Below, one piece after another: positions 8,095 through 14,990 of a stretch of 64,000 bases of DNA; the stretch's first letter is position 1; each line of letters opens with the position of its first letter. The stretch spans positions 89,284 through 153,283 of the forward strand of contig JACQFD010000040.1 in assembly GCA_016200225.1 (NCBI GenBank), given 5' to 3'. The position numbers and the translations under genes were made by a program. The stretch comes from Planctomycetota bacterium. Its GTDB lineage: Bacteria > Planctomycetota > UBA1135 > JACQFD01. A model generated the notes under the pieces. That model had not been told where the DNA came from. It did no database searches and saw nothing but the letters and a program-made list of their open reading frames with translations.

Positions 8095-10203
8095 TCACTT
8101 CCGCGCCGGACTCTCGCGATCGTGAGTATAACGAAGATAGCTCTGCCACCATGTCCACTGGATGCCGCCTTTTTCAAAAGTAGCATTGGACGATTTTACA
8201 TTTCGATAAATACCGTCCGCGAGAATCATATATTCCGGTTTTGGTTGTAAACGATGCGCGGCGACGAGCGCGGAGGCGATCCAGGATTGCGTGCCCGTTT
8301 TATCTGTTTCATTGACAAAAGCGCCCGAGCCGTCGGTCGCGACCGCGCGCTTGAACGTCCCGTCGGCGGCGTTCCATGCGTCTTTAACTAAAAAATCGGC
8401 GAGGTCGATCGCGATCGTTTTCGCGAGCTCGTCGCGCGTGATTTCATAATAAACGGCGAGACCGTCGATTGCGATCGCGACCTGCCACGGCATTTCGAAC
8501 GGATGATTCGTCATGTGCCTCGGATCGGGGCCGTTGTCGTGCAGAAACTTCATATCCCCTTTCGAGCGCTCCGCATCCATGCCAAGCACGAGGTTGCGCG
8601 CCGCGTCGAGATAATTTTTGTCTCCGAGCACTTTGTATAAATTACAAAAACCTCGCAACACCCATCCGTCGCCGCGCGCGCTGTGCGTCGTCGCCGGTTT
8701 ACGCGCGCAATCATACGTTAATAATGCCTGGCCGACCGACTCGAGCTCGAACCGAAGCCACGGATCGCCCGTGAACAGATATAAACTATACAGATCGTCG
8801 ACGCTGAAATGTTCATGATCGAAACCGTTCCAGCCGTGCGTCTCCTGCCGATAGCCGCCCGAGGTTCCTTCGCGAAATGCATCGAATCGCGGATCGAATC
8901 CGGCGTCGCGGCCGAGCTGATCCTTCCATTTAGGATGCGGCACGCCTTCGAATAATAATAAATTTGGATGCTCCGCCGCGCGCACGTCGCGAAGAATCGG
9001 CCGGAGCGCGTGTTGCGCCGCCTTTTCCCACGTTCCGTCGAACCACTCGCGGAATCCTGTTTGGATTGTTCGCAAAACGCCCTCGCCGCACAGACCGTTT
9101 CGGGGGCTGCCCGTCTGGTGCGTATCCTTAATATCGCCCCACGGTCCGCACCATCCGTACTCGCGCGATTTTTTTGTATGATCCCGTTCGGCGGCGGCCT
9201 GTTTCGCGGCCGACGCCGGCGGCGGACCGGATGCTACATCTCCAAAGTCGCCGTACGCGCGCGCGGCGATCACTTCCGATGGCGCGAGACCCGGCAGCAG
9301 CGGATGTTCGATCGCCACTTGCAAGGCCTGAAATCTCCCGTTCTCGGCGGAGAGGTCGACGGCGAGACGCCAATGTTTGGTTTGGCCGTCGCCCAGCCAG
9401 AGATTCTTTAGATCTTTCGGTAATAACCAAATTTCCGCGGGCGCGCCCTCGCGTTCTATTATTTTACATTCATTCTGCGCCGCCCACGCGACGGCGACGC
9501 GCGCGCCGGGAACGTCGACTTCCAATCGATACGATTCGAATCTTACGGGTCCGACGGCGCGCGGCACTGTCGCCGCGGGCGCGTCATTTCTTAATAATAA
9601 CGAAATGACAAAAAAATTCTGCCTGGGAAACCGCTCGACGAACGCCGTGCATGACATAAAGACCGCCGCCGGCCCCGGCGCCTCCCCCGCGAGTACGTGC
9701 GGCGCGCTTGCCGTGAGCACGTGCGCCGCGTCCGCGCGCAGGACCTGCCGCAATTTGTTATCTTCAATCACGCGATAATTAGCAAGTCGCGCGCGCCGCT
9801 CGATGCCGCTCGGATCCGTTAAATGGAGCACGAGCGGCGGCGGCTCTTTCCAATCCGCTTCGGGGAACGGCGCGGCGGCGCCGCCGCGATACAATTCGAC
9901 GACCGCGCCTTTTTTCGCCTTCCATTTCGGTAATGTTAATATTCGAGCGAACTTTACCGATCCGTCCGGATGGCGTTCCAGCGCCGCGAATTCGGCGGGC
10001 GCGTCGGCGGTCAATTGTGCAATGTCGCGGATCTCGCCCGGCGCGAACGGCACGGCGGACACGATCGTGTAATCGGAAAGACGCGCCTCCCCCAATTGAT
10101 TGAATCGTAGTGTCCGAATCGGCGTCCGCGCGTCGGCGGCGTTCTGCGGCGCGAGCGCGACGGCCAGCGCGGCCAGAAATTTGACGATTCGGACCGGAAA
10201 CAT
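8095..10203 (-). CDS. Secreted rhamnogalacturonan-lyase-like (YetA/PcRGLX type) protein
   Basis: A 702-residue exported protein. The start at 10203 is chosen because the signal peptide MFPVRIVKFLAALAVALAP follows directly; the open frame upstream of it has shadow composition and overlaps the divergent CvpA gene. The first third has a beta-sandwich style with a W/H-P-D-G-S-V-K-F-A-R block, as in exo-rhamnogalacturonan lyase (YetA/PcRGLX) N-termini. The rest is rich in aromatic and helical motifs of an (alpha/alpha) toroid (GDGWVLRGFCNLYKVLGDK, HMTNHPFEMPWQVAIAI). Family assignment is by style, so another toroid polysaccharide lyase or hydrolase is possible. Together with the GH127 gene at 58 kb it suggests use of plant or algal polysaccharides. 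Confidence 0.6.
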   Translation of the reverse strand: MFPVRIVKFLAALAVALAPQNAADARTPIRTLRFNQLGEARLSDYTIVSAVPFAPGEIRDIAQLTADAPAEFAALERHPDGSVKFARILTLPKWKAKKGAVVELYRGGAAAPFPEADWKEPPPLVLHLTDPSGIERRARLANYRVIEDNKLRQVLRADAAHVLTASAPHVLAGEAPGPAAVFMSCTAFVERFPRQNFFVISLLLRNDAPAATVPRAVGPVRFESYRLEVDVPGARVAVAWAAQNECKIIEREGAPAEIWLLPKDLKNLWLGDGQTKHWRLAVDLSAENGRFQALQVAIEHPLLPGLAPSEVIAARAYGDFGDVASGPPPASAAKQAAAERDHTKKSREYGWCGPWGDIKDTHQTGSPRNGLCGEGVLRTIQTGFREWFDGTWEKAAQHALRPILRDVRAAEHPNLLLFEGVPHPKWKDQLGRDAGFDPRFDAFREGTSGGYRQETHGWNGFDHEHFSVDDLYSLYLFTGDPWLRFELESVGQALLTYDCARKPATTHSARGDGWVLRGFCNLYKVLGDKNYLDAARNLVLGMDAERSKGDMKFLHDNGPDPRHMTNHPFEMPWQVAIAIDGLAVYYEITRDELAKTIAIDLADFLVKDAWNAADGTFKRAVATDGSGAFVNETDKTGTQSWIASALVAAHRLQPKPEYMILADGIYRNVKSSNATFEKGGIQWTWWQSYLRYTHDRESPARK

Positions 10204-10237
10204 TTGTATTCTATTCCATCCTATCGAAAAACAACCG

Positions 10238-10771
10238 ATGCCGTCTTCACTATTCACACTCTCGCAATCCGTCGACGCGATCGCCGTCGCCGTGATCGGA
10301 ATTTTTGCAATTGTCGGCGCCGCGCGCGGCGCGCTCCGCGGAGTGTTACGAATTGTGGCCGGTCTCGCCTCGCTCGTTGTCGCGCGCGTGGCGATTCCAT
10401 GGATCGCTCCCGCGCTCGGAAACGCGCTCGCACTTACCTCCCCGTTCGCGGCCGCGCTCACGATGGCGCTCGTCGCTTCGGCGGTCATGGTCGGCCTGTC
10501 GATCGGAATGTCGCATTTCGATCCTTTCATTCAAAAAGCCAGAATGCCTGTTCTGGACCCGATCCTCGGTCTTGTCCTTGGGATCGTCTTCGGTTCCGGC
10601 GTCGTGATCACCTGTTGGATTCTTTGTCTTTCCATCAAACAGGAATCGGCGATCGGGCGCGCCGTTTTCGAATCCCACAGCGGTACCGCGGCGATGCGAT
10701 GCTACAAATTCGCGGAACCGGCCGCCGCGCGGCTCGGACTCCCGCCGGTGGTGTTCGCGGCGGAAAAGTAG
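10238..10771 (+). CDS. CvpA-like membrane protein
   Basis: A 177-residue integral membrane protein with about four hydrophobic helices (SVDAIAVAVIGIFAIVGAARGALRG, then VLRIVAGLASLVVARVAIPW and two more), fitting the CvpA/colicin V production family in size and in the early G-x-x-R-G-x-x-R-G loop. The ATG at 10238 is chosen over an upstream in-frame ATG because the upstream part overlaps the divergent gene and is Arg/Ala-rich shadow sequence. Only 34 bases separate the two divergent starts. CvpA proteins are linked to envelope homeostasis, but the role here is unknown. Confidence 0.8.
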   Translation: MPSSLFTLSQSVDAIAVAVIGIFAIVGAARGALRGVLRIVAGLASLVVARVAIPWIAPALGNALALTSPFAAALTMALVASAVMVGLSIGMSHFDPFIQKARMPVLDPILGLVLGIVFGSGVVITCWILCLSIKQESAIGRAVFESHSGTAAMRCYKFAEPAAARLGLPPVVFAAEK

Positions 10772-10782
10772 TTATCCGTAAA

Positions 10783-12129
10783 TTATACGTTCGCCGAACT
10801 CGCGATCTCCAGATCCGTCGCCGCCCGCTTGCCCGCGACGTCCTGCGCGGCCGTGACGCTCTCGGGCCGGTGCGTATGATTATCAATATTGATCGAACAT
10901 AACGATCCGCACATCGTGCAGACGGCCTTGCCGGCGGCCTCGCTCCCTTCCTTATATTTGCGCGCTTTGTCGGGATCCATCGCGAGGCGGTACATCCCGG
11001 GCCAGTCGAGCGCTTTTCTGTAACGAGACATCGCGTCGTCCCAGTCGCGCGCGCGCGGCACTTTCTTACCAATATCGCCGGAGTGCGCGGCGATGCGCGT
11101 CGCGATCACGCCGTCGAGCACGTCTTGTTTGTCGGGGAGCCGCAAATGTTCCGCGGGCGTCACATAACATAAAAAGTCCGCGCCCGCCGCCGCAGCGATC
11201 GCGCCGCCGATCGCGCCGGTAATATGATCATATCCCGGAGCGACATCCGTAGTAAGCGGTCCGAGGACATAAAACGGCGCGCCGTCGCAGAGGCGTTTTT
11301 CCAAATGAATCACGGCCTCGATTTGATCGATCGGAACGTGGCCGGGGCCCTCGATCATCACTTGACAGCCTTTTTCGCGCGCTCTCTTTGTTAATTCTCC
11401 CAAAACCAACATTTCCGCGAGCTGCCCGCGATCGTTAGCATCCGCAAGCGCGCCCGGACGCAGACCGTCGCCGAGCGAGAATGTAACATCGTATTCGCGC
11501 AAAATATCGCACAATTCGTCGAAATGCTCATAAAGCGGATTTTCGTTTCCCGTGCGTTCGATCCACGCCGCGTGAATTGAACCTCCGCGCGAAACGATGC
11601 CTTCGACGCGCGAATGGTTTCTTAACATTCGAACGGTGTCTTTCGTGACGCCGCAGTGCAATGTCATGAAATCGACGCCCTGCCGCGCCTGTTTTTCGAT
11701 GGCGGCGAAGAGTTCCTTCGCGCTCCATTTGAGAATGGTTTCTTCGGACGCCACTTGATAGATCGGAACCGTTCCGAGAATGACGGAACATTCTTTAATA
11801 ACGGCGACGCGGATTTCATCCAAATCGCGCCCCGTCGACAAATCCATGATCGAGTGCGCGCCGGCGCGGATCGCGATGCGAACTTTTTCGATCTCCTCCG
11901 TCATGAAATTGTGAAGACTCGACGCGCCAAGATTAGCGTTCACTTTTGTAGAGATTCCGGTGCCGACGCCGATGGCGCGGAACTCGTGGCGCACATTCTT
12001 AGGAATCACGATGTGACCGCGCGAAACGCCATCGCGAATCATTTCCGGCGTCACTCCCTCGTCGCTCGCGACGACCCGCATTTCATTGGTAATCTCGCCC
12101 TTGCGGGCGCGTTCGATTTGAGTAGCCAT
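10783..12129 (-). CDS. thiC: Phosphomethylpyrimidine synthase ThiC
   Basis: ThiC is a radical-SAM-type enzyme that converts aminoimidazole ribotide to HMP-phosphate, the pyrimidine half of thiamine. The protein has 448 residues, the short form without the N-terminal extension of E. coli ThiC. Core blocks are visible: SRGGSIHAAW, LGDGLRPGALADAND, GPGHVPIDQI, GPLTTDVAPGYDHITGAIGGA. The C-terminal iron-sulfur cysteines are C404, C407 and C411, spaced C-x2-C-x3-C; to my knowledge this variant occurs in short-form ThiC of anaerobes and archaea, whereas the E. coli type is C-x2-C-x4-C. No TPP-riboswitch signature is in the 142 bases upstream, which hold only a simple hairpin. Confidence 0.96.
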   Translation of the reverse strand: MATQIERARKGEITNEMRVVASDEGVTPEMIRDGVSRGHIVIPKNVRHEFRAIGVGTGISTKVNANLGASSLHNFMTEEIEKVRIAIRAGAHSIMDLSTGRDLDEIRVAVIKECSVILGTVPIYQVASEETILKWSAKELFAAIEKQARQGVDFMTLHCGVTKDTVRMLRNHSRVEGIVSRGGSIHAAWIERTGNENPLYEHFDELCDILREYDVTFSLGDGLRPGALADANDRGQLAEMLVLGELTKRAREKGCQVMIEGPGHVPIDQIEAVIHLEKRLCDGAPFYVLGPLTTDVAPGYDHITGAIGGAIAAAAGADFLCYVTPAEHLRLPDKQDVLDGVIATRIAAHSGDIGKKVPRARDWDDAMSRYRKALDWPGMYRLAMDPDKARKYKEGSEAAGKAVCTMCGSLCSINIDNHTHRPESVTAAQDVAGKRAATDLEIASSANV

Positions 12130-12171
12130 AGGGGTTTTTCAACGATACAGAAGCGGGACGGAAAGCAAGAC

Positions 12172-12199
12172 GGCGGTGAAGTTTGCCTGCTTCACCGCC
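12172..12199 (-). terminator. Perfect 10-bp hairpin between beta-propeller gene and thiC
   Basis: Inverted repeat GGCGGTGAAG / CTTCACCGCC with an 8-base loop. It follows the stop of the beta-propeller gene by 72 bases and precedes thiC on the same strand. There is no U-tract after it in the minus orientation, so it is not a classic intrinsic terminator; it could stabilise an upstream 3' end or act in the thiC leader. Confidence 0.5.
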
Positions 12200-12271
12200 G
12201 CGCATCCAATAAGATCTATCGCCGTCGATTGCGAGTCGCGTTTTGCGAACGCGGCCGCTCTCGCGACATCG

Positions 12272-13846
12272 CTACTGCAGAATCACCGGGATCTCATCGC
12301 TCAATCGCGCTGCAAACGTGTTCGCGTCGATCGAAACGGCTTGGCAGAGGAAATTGCTGCCTGCGGGAAATCCAATCGGGGCCTGTACGACGACCGAAAG
12401 ATCTCCGCCGGTCGCGCTCCCGACAATCGTCGCGTTATCCGTGAAATGTAATATTCCGTACGGACCAAGATCATAGCTGACGTCATACCCGTCGGCCAGG
12501 ATGAAGACGAGTTCGTTCGCGCCCGCGCCGACCGTCGATAGCGTTACATTTGTTCCCGGCGTCGGATTTGTAACATCGATCGTGAATCCAAGCGGCTGCG
12601 TGAAGGCGGACGGCGTTGGCGGCGCCGAGAGCTTCAAAACGTCCTCGGAAAATTGCGTTGTTATAAATACGTGCAGTCCGTCCGGCGAAAACACGGCGTC
12701 GTTCGGTCCCGAATATCCAAATCCCATCGCGGTTGTGAATAGAATTTGCGTCGTAAGACCGCGGGCGACGTCCACGAACGCGATTTGATCGCTGGCAACG
12801 TCGCAGACGACCATTGTTTTTCCGTCCGGTGAAATCGCAAGACCCGTATGCGCGCCGACGATCGTCGGAACCGGAAACGATCTTATTAATTTTCCGGTCG
12901 CGTCGAATCCGTAAACGCGCTTCTGCATATCGTAGCCGCAAATGTAAAAAGTACCGTCCGGCGCGATCGCGACGTCCTGCGCGCTCGGATATTTCATAAC
13001 ATTATCATCGAGCACGAGAAGAGTCGACGTGCCCGATGTAAACGAACCCGGCAGCGGCATTCTCTCGAAAGAGGCGAGCGCGCCGGTAAACGTCTGCGTG
13101 TATGAAGTGCACGGCGCGACGATCGCCGAGCCCAGTCTTGCAATTCGTGCGGCCGATCCGCTTGTTAATTGTAAATCGCGCGCGGGAACATGCTGATAAA
13201 CCGTCGCGCTTGACGGATCGAGATCGACCGCGCGCAGCGTGTTCGAACCGTCGCCGACGGAAATATATGCGATCGACTGGTTGAGGTTTGTGGCGATGCC
13301 GAACGGGAACGATCCGAAGAATCCTCCCGGAAGCGCCGCCGTTCCGATCACTTGTTGTGTCGCAACGTCGAAAATCGAAACGCTGCCCGAAGTCGAATTT
13401 GTAACTATTCCGACGGGCGATCCGCCGGGCGGAGTCGCGAACGCGACTTCTTCGGGAAACAACTCCACTTGGATCGAACCGGTGATTTGATTGTTGTTCG
13501 GATTGACGCGCACGACGACGTTATTGTTAGAAAACGTCGGATCGCCGAACGTCGGAGTTCCCGCGAGACAAACATACAATTGGCCGTCGGGGCCGAAATT
13601 CAATCCGAAGGGATAGGCCGAATTCTGGCCATAACCCTGCGTGGAGATCGCCGCTTGAAACTGCTGGGCCGGCGCCGTTCCGACAAGAACGGCAACGCTC
13701 GCGTGCACGACTAATAATGCGAGCGCGCTCCGCGCCAGATTTCGCGGACGCAGTGACTCTCGCGGGCGCGGTGAAAATGAATAGAATAAATCTTTAATGA
13801 TGCAGGCGGATCTGTCGCCAGATCGGGTGTTTGGGGACGGGTGCAT
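12272..13846 (-). CDS. Secreted YVTN-like beta-propeller protein behind a cobalamin-riboswitch-like leader
   Basis: 524 residues from ATG 13846, which has a strong Shine-Dalgarno (GAGGAGG, 7-base spacing); an in-frame ATG further upstream at 13945 lacks one. A long N-terminal signal ends around ...VHASVAVLVGTAPAQ. The body carries repeated propeller-blade motifs (SVSIFDVATQQVIGTAALPG, TFYICGYDMQKRVYGFDATG, GLAISPDGKTMVVCDV, DAVFSPDGLHVFITTQ), about one per 45-50 residues. The last 110 residues form the planctomycete-style beta-sandwich tail. Its leader contains a cobalamin-riboswitch-like RNA, so a role in corrinoid capture, like the surface beta-propeller BtuG of Bacteroides, is a reasonable hypothesis. 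There is no lipobox, unlike BtuG. No other B12 gene is adjacent. Confidence 0.82.
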   Translation of the reverse strand: MHPSPNTRSGDRSACIIKDLFYSFSPRPRESLRPRNLARSALALLVVHASVAVLVGTAPAQQFQAAISTQGYGQNSAYPFGLNFGPDGQLYVCLAGTPTFGDPTFSNNNVVVRVNPNNNQITGSIQVELFPEEVAFATPPGGSPVGIVTNSTSGSVSIFDVATQQVIGTAALPGGFFGSFPFGIATNLNQSIAYISVGDGSNTLRAVDLDPSSATVYQHVPARDLQLTSGSAARIARLGSAIVAPCTSYTQTFTGALASFERMPLPGSFTSGTSTLLVLDDNVMKYPSAQDVAIAPDGTFYICGYDMQKRVYGFDATGKLIRSFPVPTIVGAHTGLAISPDGKTMVVCDVASDQIAFVDVARGLTTQILFTTAMGFGYSGPNDAVFSPDGLHVFITTQFSEDVLKLSAPPTPSAFTQPLGFTIDVTNPTPGTNVTLSTVGAGANELVFILADGYDVSYDLGPYGILHFTDNATIVGSATGGDLSVVVQAPIGFPAGSNFLCQAVSIDANTFAARLSDEIPVILQ

Positions 13847-13910
13847 GGGGAACCTCCTCGGTGCCTCATTTCTACGGATACGACAAACGGAACGGGGACG
13901 ATTGGTTTTG

Positions 13911-13938
13911 GTGCGCAAAAAAGCCTCCTGTTGCGCAC
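13911..13938 (-). promoter_or_regulatory. Leader hairpin enclosing a ribosome-binding-like sequence
   Basis: Eight-base perfect stem GTGCGCAA / TTGCGCAC with a 12-base loop. Read on the minus strand the loop is CAGGAGGCTTTT. It lies between the riboswitch-like RNA and the beta-propeller start, about 65 bases upstream of the start codon, and could be part of the riboswitch expression platform. No long U-run follows, so if it regulates, control of translation is more likely than termination. Confidence 0.45.
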
Positions 13939-14129
13939 GGTCCATCGGCGGTCGTTCACGTCGTCGCGTTACGCGGAGAGTGGTGGGAGTTGCCGTGCTC
14001 CCGGGTTGCGCGACGCACGCCTTTCGGCCAATGCATCAAGCAACCTCAACCACACTCGTATCCAAAAAGATTCCCACAATGAAAGCTTTATGAACACTCC
14101 GTGCCAAGTCCGTTCTCCATCAGCGGGAA

Positions 14130-14310
14130 TTCGGACCTGAATACCAACCCCGGGTAGGTCTTCCGACTTGCGCATCATCCTAGGTTAGCCCTTCCCATCA
14201 CTTTCGGGCACCCCATCTCGGGGCCCTTCGGTCATAGTGGTTGCTGGCGGAATTGTAAACTTCATTCTCATTCACAAATTCCACGCGCTAACGTTCGTAC
14301 GCGCTTACGG
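14130..14310 (-). ncRNA. Cobalamin (B12) riboswitch candidate
   Basis: Read 5'->3' on the minus strand, the conserved landmarks of the cobalamin (RF00174-like) aptamer appear in order: G-T-G-A-A-T-G-A-G-A-A-T, then CCGCCAGCAACCACTATGA (the place of C-C-C-G-C-x-A-C-T-G-T-G-A), a strong GC hairpin (GGGCCCC..GGGGTGCCC), then GTGATGGGAAGGGC, AGGATGATGCGCAAG and TCGGAAGACCTACCCGG, equivalent to the G-G-G-A-A-G-G and A-G-G-A-T-G-A...A-G-C-C-x-G-G/A-A-G-A-C-C-T-G-C-C blocks. Spacing and order agree with the family, although the 5' half is diverged. It sits about 280 bases upstream of the beta-propeller start on the same strand. Ends are approximate. Confidence 0.7.
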
Positions 14311-14990
14311 CGGCGGATCCGTGACGGATTTTCACCGTCTTCCGAGCGGACCCGGGAGGCACGCGGCGATCGCCGAAACAAATTATTAAAGATCGAAGGA
14401 CACAATGTCGGCGACGTTGGCAAAAAAATCAAGCCGCGAAATCGCGGGGCGCGGCGACAGAAACTACAATTACCCGATGCACCCGCTGTAAACGCATATT
14501 CCCGCAATTGCAAGTTTCTGCGCCGTCCGAAAATTCATAAATATTATGGCAATCGTGTTGAAAGACCGCCGGCGCCGCGATGGCTTCTCACCGACCTGAA
14601 AATGGCCGTGTACCTTCGCGACATAGACAGGAAGGGCTCACTTTTTTCCCGCATTGATCGTTGGCGCGGGATCGCGAGCAAATGAATATTAATAAACACC
14701 CGCGAGTCATCCTCATGAACATCGAAGGGTGACGCGTTTGCTTGAGCGTACATGCGGCCCATCGAACGAATGGCAACGAATTGCGCACTTGAATTTCGCA
14801 CAGTTCATTGGGGGGCGACCGTTGCTCGAGTACGCAGCGGCATTTGTGAATGAAAGACTCCACGGACAAGGGCCTTTAGCCGAACAAGTGAACTTTGGAG
14901 TGAGGGCCATTTCGAATCTTTGAGATACGATGTCACGGAGCCCCTTTCGCGGCCCGACATTTCAATCATCAGAATCTTCGAAACGACTCC
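14311..14990. other. Intergenic stretch without a supportable gene
   Basis: About 680 bases between the riboswitch-like RNA (minus) and the FG-GAP gene (plus). It must hold two divergent promoters. Short open frames on both strands (for example 14729-14923 plus) have no start signal or recognisable family, and the region lacks the GC-codon pattern with A+T patches seen in the real genes. I see no further RNA signature. Confidence 0.5.

Noticed and set aside
14090..14260. Possible group II intron, SRP or RNase P RNA
   Set aside because: None of their diagnostic cores (domain V, the SRP GGAAG loop, the RNase P GAGGAAAGTCC block) is present; the cobalamin aptamer fits the order of motifs better.
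14729..14923. Open frame of 64 residues on the plus strand in the 14.3-15.0 kb gap
   Set aside because: GTG start without ribosome-binding site, no recognisable family and no upstream continuation; could be a relic, but nothing supports it.
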